Of a DNA stretch of 64,000 bases, positions 56,235 through 64,000 are shown piece after piece (position 1 is the stretch's first letter; every line of letters starts with the position of its first letter). Origin of the DNA: Achatina immaculata. Its lineage: Eukaryota; Mollusca; Gastropoda; Stylommatophora; Achatinidae. Where the stretch lies: positions 32,604,030 to 32,668,029 of the forward strand of contig CM019718.1 in assembly GCA_009760885.1 (NCBI GenBank). Reading direction: 5' to 3'. The notes below the pieces were generated by a model. It saw only the letters and a program-made list of their open reading frames with translations. It was not told where the DNA came from and ran no database searches. A program made the translations under genes and the position numbers.

Positions 56235-56560
56235 TATCTGACATGTCAGTGTCAAGGCTGGCCAACCACTGCTGATCAAGACCCTGTCCCACATCTCTGC
56301 TGGTATTCCCAATAACAGGCCTAGCCTGGCTATTGGAGCAAGGGATCGCCACAGTCCCCATGGTAGTGGAGTCTGCTAAAGAAGTATTGCACACCCTCTG
56401 TTTTTTTTAACTGTACTCATGGACTGGGATAACAGCTGCCATGACCTGCTCCCAAGGTGACACTATGTTGCGCCTCATCATCTTCCCCACATCAGCTGCA
56501 AAGAACACCAGCTCACAGTTCCAGGGAGGTTGAAAAAAGGAGAAGAAAAGAAAAGCTGAG
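56235..56560 (+). mobile_element. family D short element (copy 9)
   Basis: Plus-sense, nearly complete: GGCTGGCCAACCACTGCTGA, TCAAGACCCTGTCCC, CGCCACAGTCCCCATGGTAG, CAGCTGCAAAGAACACCAGC, CAGTTCCAGGGAGGT, then an A/G-rich tail. Confidence 0.85.
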
Positions 56561-56934
56561 AGAAAAAAAAGGAAATCAGCCGATAGGCCAACCTGTGTGA
56601 TAGGGCACGTATCACCTACAACCTATATGTGACAGGAACAATCCGTAAACACACACTTCGATGGATGCTGGAACACAGGGTGGAGAACTTAATGGGAGTG
56701 TCCCCAAGTGCAGTGATGCCAGCCTGTGATTACATATTGTATTTCTGGAGTCTATCCCACAATCCACCTATATTTTCTAGCTTCAAAAATAGTTTTATAT
56801 CACGCAAATAAGGAAAAAAAACCCCCACAAGTTAGAGGCAGTTTCATTCAGTAAACAGACACAGAAATTGCAGCTTGTGTAACCAACTTAATATATGTTT
56901 ACTTTAGTACTTTATCTGTGTTCATAGTAGCAGA
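56561..56934. other. intronic sequence, nothing recognised
   Basis: AT-rich intron; no coding signal. Confidence 0.5.
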
Positions 56935-57508
56935 AGTACATGTGAAAGTGTGTTCACTGTAGTAATTCACACATGTATTTTAACTGTAGTAATTCATGTT
57001 TGCTGCAATAATTCACATGGGTATATGTTCACTGCAGTAATTCATATAAGTATATATTCACTGAAGTAATTCATATAAGTGTATGCTCACTGCAGTAATT
57101 CATATAAGTATATATTCAATGAAGTAATTTATATAAGTGTATGTTCACTACAGTAATTTATATAAGTGTATGTTCACTACAGTAATTTATATAAGTGTAT
57201 GTTCACTACAGTAATTTATATAAGTGTATGTTCACTACAGTAATTTATATAAGTGTATGTTCACTACAGTAATTTATATAAGTGTATGTTCACTACAGTA
57301 ATTTATATAAGTGTATGTTCACTACAGTAATTTATAAGTGTATGTTCACTACAGTAATTTATATAAGTGTACGTTCACTACAGTAATTTATATAAGTGTA
57401 TGTTCACTACAGTAATTTATATAAGTGTATGTTCACTACAGTAATTTATATAAGTGTATGTTCACTACAGTAATTTATATAAGTGTATGTTCACTACAGT
57501 AATTCATG
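56935..57508. repeat. 29 bp minisatellite, about 19 copies (AP5M1 intron)
   Basis: Units TGTATGTTCACTACAGTAAT with period 29 bp. Homogeneous from 57120 on and diverged on the left. Confidence 0.96.
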
Positions 57509-58166
57509 CCAAAAGTAAAGCTTAATTTACATTGTTATAGACATATGACAGGAGTGAAGCTAAAAATAAAAACACAATAATTATAAAATGATAAAATCAG
57601 GACACAAAACAAGAGAGATAACAAAGAATAATTTGGCAAACATGAAAACCAACTGGGTATGACATAGTCTTCCTGAATGTCAGTACATAAATCTTCAACA
57701 CAAATCCTACAAGAAGATAGGCAGATTAAGATGTCTCTGCCAGCGTCTGACACAGAAGAACATACAGTAACTAAAAAGAGTGGAAGGAATTGCCAAGGAA
57801 AATAAAATACAACTTAGGAAAGTGAAACAACAAAGGTATCTGAAGTTGATGACTCTGAGCCAATCTGAAGTTGATGACTCCAAGCCAACCTGAAATCAGT
57901 GACTCCAAGCAACCTGAAGTCAGTGGCAAATGCTAAAACACTGGCTTTTTGGGGGTTGCTGCCCCATGCTCCCCAAGTCACATGTCTAGTACCCCAAAAA
58001 CTGTTTTTTCTCTCAGTTGGTTCTGACTGCTCCCTATCACTCCCTTTTTCCTTATCACACCCCCCCCCCCCAGGATATTCATAAGGGTGACACCACCCCC
58101 TGCAAGAGCTGCTGGCTAAAAGATGGTTTTAAAAAATATGATAATGGGGAAAAAAGAACAGCTTAC
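57509..58166. other. intronic sequence; three 24 bp repeats at 57838-57921
   Basis: CTGAAGTTGATGACTCTGAG-type units occur three times. A C run lies at 58060-58071. Nothing else recognised. Confidence 0.6.
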
Positions 58167-58236
58167 CTCAGACTTGGTTACTTTCAAATACTCAGCCAAT
58201 GTCTCGAGCAGCGTCAAACCGAGAGACACAGAGGGG
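58167..58236 (-). CDS. AP5M1: AP5M1 exon 3
   Basis: Acceptor TTTACTGTCCGCAG, donor TCTGAG|GTAAGC. Enters in phase 2 (TT|C completes Phe) and leaves in phase 0. Reads PSVSLGLTLLETLAEYLKVT, then KSE. Corresponds to the family's VS.GF.(L)LLGIQDFL segment. A second acceptor 22 bases upstream would bring in a stop, so this one was chosen. 70 bp. Confidence 0.88.
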
Positions 58237-58423
58237 CTGCGGACAGTAAATATTCATCCACTGTAGAAAATATCTGGACATTTGGGAAGTAAAGTGGTCA
58301 GTGTACTCAACTGTTTGGTCATTTAGTTGAGCTTCAGCTCTGCTCTGGGTGATCCAGCTGTAAGAGTCTGCACATGGTTTCAGTCAGAGTTGGGAAAGGT
58401 AGCTCAGCATGGCTGTCACCTCA

Positions 58424-58855
58424 TCACCCTTGGCTGTGCCTTACCACCCTTAGCTGCCACCTCATCACCCTTGGCTGCCACCTCATTACCCTTGGCTGCC
58501 ACCTCATCACCCTTGGCTGTACCTTATCACCTTTGGCTGTCACCTCATCACCCTTGGCTGTCACCTCATCACCCTTGGCTGTCACCTCATCACCCATGGC
58601 TGTCACCTCATCACCCTTGGCTGTCACCTCATCACCCTTGGCTGTCACCTCATCACCCTTGGTTCTCACCTCATCACCCATGGCTGTCACCTCATCACCC
58701 ATGGCTGTCACCTCATCACCCTTGGTTCTCACCTCATCACCCTTGGCTGTCACCTCATCACCCTTGGCTGTCACCTCATCACCCTTGGCTGTGCCTTACC
58801 ACCCTTGGCTGTCACCTCATCACCCTTGGCTGTTACTTCATCACCTTTGGCTGTG
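58424..58855. repeat. 21 bp minisatellite, about 20 copies (AP5M1 intron)
   Basis: Units CTGTCACCTCATCACCCTTG with period 21 bp. Open in several frames only because the unit is a multiple of three. Confidence 0.97.
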
Positions 58856-58904
58856 GTGACAGGTGAAGAAAAACATGGACTCAAATGCCAGATCCTCTAC
58901 ATTT

Positions 58905-59018
58905 ATCAACAATACAGTCAGTGTATATTAACTAACTCTTGTGATACTGCTGTCATCAGATATCAACAATACAGCCAGTGTATATTAACTAACTCTTATG
59001 ATACTGCTGTAATCAGGT
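58905..59018. repeat. 57 bp direct repeat, two copies
   Basis: TATCAACAATACAGTCAGTG begins both copies; they differ at a few positions. Confidence 0.9.
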
Positions 59019-59904
59019 AGGTTTTACAGGAAGGGCACATCACTCCATGCTCAGACATGATCAACTTGGTTACAAATTTCAATACTTTCAAAATACAACA
59101 TTTGTTGGGGAGAGGAAGTAGACACTGAAATAACAAGTAACTAGATTTATCTTTCACCAACATTCGCCAATGCCACTCAAGAGTGATCAAACAGAGAAAA
59201 TGCAATAAAAGTTTTATCAGATTAAAAATATGTTGTTTTTTTATGTTATTAAAAAAACATTTAAAAAATGACCAACACGTGTTGACCAAAATAAGGTGTT
59301 TCAACCGACTGAAAAAAATGGCAGTGAAATTAAACTCACTTGGACACTCTGAGTGTAGTCTCATAAACATTGATCTGATTTTAACATGAATATTGTACTG
59401 TTTTCCTTCATACACATACAGCTATTCTACATTTTCTGAAGCAAGTTTCCCTAATCCAAGGTTTTCATGTGCTTATTTTTAGCTATTCTCCAATCACTTT
59501 GAGAAGGCAGTTTGCTATTGGCTGCACAGCCCCTGAGCTCTTCATTTTCAACAGCTCTCTACGGTTAATGCTGTGATCATGATGTGGTAAAGGCATGATG
59601 TTAGATGATGATGGTAACAATGGCTTCCTTATAGACCCAGAATGAATTAAAGAAGCAGAACTCTTGGCTAGCTCCACCACTATGTGCACCATGTAGAGCC
59701 TTACCCAGTCAGGATAAAAACAAAAAGCATACTGGCTTGCTAAAAGATGTGCCATGAAAAAGTCTTAGCTAGTTCTGGTAGCTACTCTTCTGCTCTTCAA
59801 ACGCAACCATCTTTCTATCCAGCTCCACAACTCAAAGGCTATTATGTGGTATGCTATCGTAAACAAGGATAATATAATATCAGTATTTATATTAGGCTGG
59901 GGGT
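59019..59904. other. intronic sequence, nothing recognised
   Basis: AT-rich AP5M1 intron 2-3. A 139-codon minus frame (58996-59415) shows no family resemblance. Confidence 0.45.
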
Positions 59905-60235
59905 GAAGACAACTGTCCGATGAGGCAATCGGCGACCCATAGCTGATTTACCAGCGTCAGGGTTAGTGAACCATAGATGACCAAGACCCTGTCCCAGCTC
60001 TCTGTGGTACCCCCAGTAACTGGCCTAGCCTGGCTAATGGGGCAGGGATCGCCACAGTCCCCATGGTGGTGGAGTCTACTAAGAAGCATTCCACACCCCC
60101 TGCTTTTTAGCTGTACTCCTGGACTGAAAAAGTAGCTGCCATAACCCGCTCCCACACCGATATGATGCTGTGCCTCAACACTTCCACAGCACTGGCTGCA
60201 AAGAGCAACAGCTCCCAGTTACAGGGAGTTCATAC
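59905..60235 (+). mobile_element. family D short element (copy 10)
   Basis: Plus-sense, nearly complete: CGACCCATAGCTGATTTACC, AGATGACCAAGACCCTGTCC, TGGGGCAGGGATCGCCACAG, GGTGGTGGAGTCTACTAAGA, CAGTTACAGGGAG. No GAA tail remains. Confidence 0.87.
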
Positions 60236-60285
60236 AAGTTAATTCAGGCTGGCACAAAGCTGTGACAAATATATTCTTCACTTAC

Positions 60286-60368
60286 AAGTTTATAACCGGA
60301 ACTGTTCCTGGGTCATTGCCTTCAACGTTTTCTTCGACAAGTGGTAAGCAGCACAGAAGCAAACCATT
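60286..60368 (-). CDS. AP5M1: AP5M1 exon 2 (of those visible)
   Basis: Acceptor CATTGTTTCAG, donor AACTT|GTAAGTG. Phase 0 in, phase 2 out. Reads NGLLLCCLPLVEENVEGNDP, then GTVPVIN. The C.PLVE motif is conserved in AP-5 mu. 83 bp. Confidence 0.9.
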
Positions 60369-60529
60369 CTGAAACAATGAATGTTGTTATAGCAACTCCC
60401 TGCAGCTAGCTACTGCCAACTGAACAAATGCTGAACATATTATAATAAAAGCATCAAATGGAACAAGAATTGGCCTCAATAAATCTTCTACTTCGCTTTT
60501 CAGCACAGCTAACAACAATGGAGTATGCA

Positions 60530-60640
60530 TTATCATACAGTTCTCAGAAAAGAGAAGAAACCATACAGTTTTTCAGGAAAGTGAAGACACCATACACTTT
60601 TTTTAGGAAAGTGAAGACATCATACAGTTCTCAGAAAAGT
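60530..60640. repeat. about 32 bp repeat, three to four imperfect copies
   Basis: CATACAGTTCTCAGAAAAG-type units with GTGAAGACACCATACA spacing. Intronic. Confidence 0.75.
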
Positions 60641-60654
60641 TCAGTCCTTAACAA

Positions 60655-60750
60655 CCTGACCCTTGTGCCAGAGCTGGTGAACCACAGCTGACCAAGACCC
60701 TGTTCTACCTCCATGTGGTCCTCATAATAACAGACAAGTCTACCAAGTGA
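60655..60750 (+). mobile_element. family D fragment (copy 11)
   Basis: GCTGGTGAACCACAGCTGAC followed by CAAGACCCTGTTCTACC. Only the 5' part is recognisable. Confidence 0.55.
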
Positions 60751-61263
60751 CTAGGAGTTGAAATGGGAAGGCAAACCAGGTCCTAGAAATAAGCCAGGCT
60801 GAAGTTCAATGTGTTAGGTCCAAAAGACACAAACTTTTTTTTTTCCAGTATCACAGGCTAGTTGTAAACACCATGCAACTAGCAGCCTTCTGAGGTAATG
60901 CAGAAGAAGAAGTAGTTCCCACAGAAGTCCATTCCTTTTGTCTCTGTTAATATCCTGCACTTCAGTGTATGTCTAACTTCAGACACAGACTTTCTTTGGC
61001 AACTTCATATGGAAAATATTCCACCACATCATAGAACAAATGGATTCCTGCCTCATTACTGTAGAACTTCAATGTTCCTCACTGAGAAATGTCAAAACAT
61101 TTTGACTTTGGATCTACCGAGTCAGTACACCTAACCTTCAACTCTGACCCTAACTCATTCATAACTGTTACTTTTCCACTAATCCCAGCCCTGATCAAAA
61201 TTATTTATGATTCCAGGTCATTCATTTTTCTGCTGTCCAACTCTCTCTCTCTCTCTCTGAACC
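60751..61263. other. intronic sequence, nothing recognised
   Basis: Includes T run 60836-60844, a short GAAGAAGAAG at 60902-60912 and (CT)n at 61241-61258. Confidence 0.5.
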
Positions 61264-61470
61264 TTAAGTGTCCAGGGCACATGGGGCCTCCGCAAGGGTT
61301 CTCCACAAATGCCTGTCCTTTGCCTTTTTTTCTGCTCTTGCCCAGGTGAGCCCTCTATTACTCAACATCCTCTCTGTTGTTCTTCTCCATGTCTCTTTTG
61401 GTCTACCCAACTGTCTGTCCAACTCTAAATCCCTCATAAATGATGCATTTCTAATGACACTTGACTCCAC
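61264..61470 (-). pseudogene. LINE 3' end fragment (another family)
   Basis: Minus reading LDRQLGRPKETWRRTTERML, then LTWARAEKKAKDRHLWRTL to a stop. GRPK.TWRR...R....W.R....A.DR..WR is the C-terminus of LINEs related to the RTE-like families, but its sequence differs from LINE-A, B and C. Confidence 0.78.
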
Positions 61471-61554
61471 CTAAACTGCATCTGGCTCTATTATGTTACT
61501 TGTTTTTTAATTTCACTGGATTAATGACATCATACTTAAGTTCCTGCTACCAGT

Positions 61555-61713
61555 TCAGCAGAGAATAACAAATCAAGGTCTTTAGACTAAGAAGTGGGTG
61601 CAACAGATCGAGGCATCACATGTTTAACTGGCTTAAGACAGGCACAGCTGATGAATGCACCTGTGGTACTGACAAAATGACAGCCCAGCACCTGTTACAG
61701 GACTGCCTGTCAC
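61555..61713 (+). pseudogene. I-clade LINE fragment, part 1 (before the MITE)
   Basis: Plus reading VFRLRSGCNRSRHHMFNWLK, then TGTADECTCGTDKMTAQHLL and QDCLSL. It matches FRLRTGHSRLRSHMYTKF and CTCAQVPQTVEHILQNC of the 42 kb copy. Interrupted at TTAA 61714-61717 by a MITE. Confidence 0.82.
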
Positions 61714-61717
61714 TTAA

Positions 61718-62414
61718 CTCTTTCCGTATGTATGGTCGAATTTTCGACATTTCCGGTGGTCCCAAGCGTGCGTATGGTTGAAAATTCGACATTGTTTGTT
61801 TCATTAAAACAAGCGGTGTAACATTTAGATTGTACATATTTCGTCCGCGATTCTGGTGACACTTTCAAAATGGAGAATGCGTGCCTAGTTACGAGCGATG
61901 CCGAGCGAGAACAAGGAGACGAAGCATGAAAATTTTTCAATTTCTGACGATGTAGATAGGGGTATGGACATAGCCTATGGCCACCCCGCTGCTCTTGAAT
62001 GTTTTCTAAGTAGATTTAGACATATTTAGACGACTGGAGAAGTAGTTAGGAGGTTATTTCAGACATTCATTCAGCTGAAATGCAATACGGAGTCACAATA
62101 CGAGATCGACAAGTAGATCTACACATCTCAGATGGTAAGTAGGGGTAAGTAGCGCGAATCTAGACCTAGCCGATGGTGAGCTGGCCACAGTCAGTGTCTA
62201 AAAACATCACATTACTTCTTTTTTCCTAAAAAACTCTGCATTTATGAAATTTTCATTCATTTAGCTATACTTTGACACATATTACGTATACGGAAGTACA
62301 TGGAAATACTGTTTTCCATTCCATTTTACAACTAGACCCCCTTACAGTCAAGACCTGCATTTTTACTCCCGCACGCCATGACACATCCGTGTTTTTCCTC
62401 CAGCATGGAAAGAG
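61718..62414. mobile_element. piggyBac-type MITE (copy 2), 697 bp with TTAA flanks
   Basis: Starts CTCTTTCCGTATG and ends GCATGGAAAGAG, flanked by TTAA at 61714-61717 and 62415-62418. The terminal inverted repeats are CTCTTTCC/GGAAAGAG. Target site TTAA and C-rich termini are typical of piggyBac-superfamily elements. No ORF of its own. It splits an I-clade LINE fragment cleanly. Confidence 0.85.
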
Positions 62415-62525
62415 TTAAGAACCAAAACAGCACTTCTGGCTATCATCTATACCAATCCATGACAAACTGTATGGTGATCTTAACAGCTTAAGAGAAATGG
62501 CAGCATTCTTCAAAGATATCTAAGC
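62415..62525 (+). pseudogene. I-clade LINE fragment, part 2 (after the MITE)
   Basis: Continues the LINE: HDKLYGDLNSLREMAAFFKD then a stop (about 62521), matching KEDKLYGSIHELQKTVKFIQ of the 42 kb copy. Confidence 0.78.
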
Positions 62526-62629
62526 TGATGTATGAAAATGTCTGGTGAAAAAGTATTATGAAGTTAAAAAAAGATAAAAATTCTCTCAATAAATGTTTAT
62601 CTGTAAGCTTTGTATACCCCCACATTTAC

Positions 62630-62731
62630 CTTCTCAATGGCAACAAGAGGCCATAAGACACCATCCTCTGTTCTTATTTTGTGGACCGGTTTCTGAATGG
62701 TTACATCACAGCTGTCTCTGCTGGGTATAAA
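62630..62731 (-). CDS. AP5M1: AP5M1 exon 1 (first one visible)
   Basis: Acceptor AATTATTTACAG, donor GAGAAG|GTAAATG. Phase 0 in and out. Reads FIPSRDSCDVTIQKPVHKIR, then TEDGVLWPLVAIEK. SRDSC and LWP(V/L)VA match AP-5 mu roughly 70-120 residues from its N-terminus, so earlier exons must exist upstream. None was found between here and 64000. 102 bp. Confidence 0.9.
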
Positions 62732-63329
62732 CTGTAAATAATTTATGTGAATATTTATTCACAAAAGATCAACCATCTGAATAAATGATCTCAATTCTTG
62801 TTGTACGGTAAAGATTTTAATAACAAGTACAAAACACATGAAGATCTAGCAGATAAATAATTCAAAACATATTCTGGTTATTTTGCTGTTAGAGCTGGAA
62901 AAATGTAAAGGGTGTTCTGGTGCAGGCAGTCTATGCTATGGAACATCCCATTTTACACTGATTCATTTTTCTCACCATCAGTTCAGCTTATTCTAAATTT
63001 ACAAATATTTGTGACAATATACAATACTTATTTAATGTAAGACTACTTATTTTAAAATATGTGTACAAATTATAAGACAGCTCTATTTTATGTTTATGCT
63101 TTAAAACACCTGTCTTTACTTTACTTTTACTTTATAATCCCTCTTCTTGTTTTTCAACAAATCCTACAAAATGTGTTCTCTTACTCTACCGTACCAAAGC
63201 CTCGTAGTTTCCTATTTATAAAAAATTTTTCCTTAAAACTATACCTGAAACTAACTTCATGTAATAAGTATTTGTTCGTTTCTTACTGTTGTTCAGGTTT
63301 GCACCAGACATGGCAGGAGACCGTGTTTA
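62732..63329. other. AP5M1 intron; SINE S1 3' scrap near 63160-63200
   Basis: AT-rich. AATCCTACAAAATGTGTTCT at about 63163 equals the 3' end of SINE S1, suggesting a truncated copy just upstream of the composite SINE. Confidence 0.45.
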
Positions 63330-63660
63330 TCTTTGTCTAGTTGGTACCTGCTAGAGAGACTGAATCTAAGCTATGGAATTTGTGTCATGACCTCGTTTCT
63401 TTCCGGGTGTCACGATCCCTCATGTCTGCTGAGCAGTTACTAAAGACTATATCAACGAAACACCTTTTTTTGGGGGTGCTAGTTGGCTAAGTCGATAGTA
63501 CGCTGTTCTCTCGTGGCTAGATGGCTGCTCATCCTACCGGAGTTCGTGTTTGAATCCCAGGTAATTCTCTTGTGATTTTTCTTTCTCTCACGTCTCACTA
63601 AAGTGCTTTGTCTACGATTTTTTCGAGGTCTAATCCTACAAAATTTGTTCTCTTACTCTG
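63330..63660 (+). mobile_element. composite SINE S1 (copy 4, most complete)
   Basis: The head begins near CTGCTAGAGAGACTGAATCT (63348) and ends in CACCTTTTTTTGGGGGTGCT. The tRNA-like part has A-box-like TTGGCTAAGTCGATAG (about 63481) and B-box-like GTTTGAATCC (about 63547). The 3' part holds TTCTCTTGTGATTTTTC and GAGGTCTAATCCTAC. The head recurs in the same position in the 27.7-28.0 kb copy. Confidence 0.8.
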
Positions 63661-63769
63661 TCAATCAATCAATATTCTTCACTTAATGCCAGTTTGTCCA
63701 TCATGTATTCTTCATTTATCTCTGTGCTGCAGGATTGCTGCAGAACATATAAAGCCAGTTAAAACAAGG

Positions 63770-63905
63770 GGGGGGGGTCCAAATTCTCTGGACATATCAT
63801 GAGAAGGCAAGTTAGAGAACTGTACAATCACTGAAAAAAAAATTGGAGATCAACAGAAAAAAATATGGACAGATTGACCATGTAGGATAGGAAAGGAAAG
63901 AACCG
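63770..63905 (+). pseudogene. possible LINE C-terminal scrap
   Basis: KFSGHIMRRQVRELYN followed by broken frames resembles the FGHIMRR..LE motif near the C-terminus of the RTE-like LINEs. Short and decayed. Confidence 0.4.
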
Positions 63906-64000
63906 TTTTGGTCAGAATACCAAGTCCAACTTCAAATGAAGAAATGTAATCATCAAAACTTACTGATGTGGCACCAAACTTAATGTCAGGTGTTTTCCCT

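Larger units (their letters stand above)
33575..62731 (-). other. AP5M1: AP5M1 locus: AP-5 adaptor complex mu subunit gene, 5' incomplete
   Basis: Ten minus-strand exons encode about 357 residues of the roughly 490 usual for the family. AP-5 mu is the medium chain of the AP-5 coat, which acts with SPG11 and SPG15 on late endosomes and lysosomes in retrieval to the Golgi. Diagnostic stretches are VLWPLVAIEK, LCCLPLVEEN, RFSPPLESFTLC, VVWVIGQKF and DYKIWNS, in family order. Intron phases agree at every junction except exon 6 to 7; exon 4 to 5 agrees but lacks an expected segment. The two missing segments correspond to the family's PAWK...EKV region and to the K-(N)-FE-(F/Y)-CE region. N-terminal exons should lie beyond 64000. 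If the missing exons are truly lost, the locus is a pseudogene. Clean splice sites and no stops in the visible exons argue against that. Confidence 0.88.

Noticed and set aside
63475..63560. Possible functional tRNA gene
   Set aside because: A-box and B-box-like sequences are present but acceptor and anticodon stems do not form, and the same body recurs with a SINE tail.

Overview
The window is animal nuclear DNA. It has spliced exons with GT/AG introns, tRNA-derived SINEs, several non-LTR retrotransposon families, a Penelope-like element, DNA-transposon remnants and about thirty tandem arrays. There are no operons and no prokaryotic genes. The mixture (RTE-like elements related to CFDP2, an I-clade LINE with RNase H, GIY-YIG Penelope elements, dense minisatellites) suggests a lophotrochozoan, most likely a gastropod mollusc. 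The species assignment is inference.

One host gene is recognisable, on the minus strand: AP5M1, the mu subunit of the AP-5 adaptor complex. Ten coding exons were read directly from splice sites, reading phase and protein similarity. In transcript order they are 62630-62731, 60286-60368, 58167-58236, 54399-54536, 50196-50346, 47517-47650, 43277-43362, 40244-40374, 35209-35305 and 33575-33657 (stop codon). The phases agree at seven of the nine junctions as adjacent exons. Family comparison suggests one coding segment is missing between exons 4 and 5. Phase and family both say one is missing between exons 6 and 7. The N-terminal exons should lie beyond the right edge.

Left third (1-33 kb): no host gene recognised. 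It is a mosaic of minisatellites (33, 58, 34, 22, 23, 21, 34 and 36 bp units), a 1.5 kb GA-rich array, 3' ends of several LINE families, SINEs, and a GAA-tailed short element here called family D. At 13.97-17.22 kb an RTE-like LINE (LINE-A copy 1) sits inside an older antisense LINE (LINE-B), with a target duplication AATCTCAG.

Right two thirds (33.5-63 kb): AP5M1, with introns packed with repeats. Eight of the nine visible introns carry their own tandem array. A nearly intact 3.18 kb LINE-A copy (35919-39098) is inserted in a 26 bp satellite. Its 1000-codon reading frame has one internal stop, at the endonuclease E-x-R-W motif. An I-clade LINE with RNase H (about 40.6-42.3 kb) and a second I-clade fragment split by a TTAA-flanked MITE (61718-62414) are also intronic.

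The main theme is tandem arrays that grow out of mobile-element ends. Family D subrepeats were amplified at three loci. A LINE zinc-knuckle-like coding motif became a 36 bp array. One AP5M1 exon/intron junction was itself amplified, producing several tandem splice donors.
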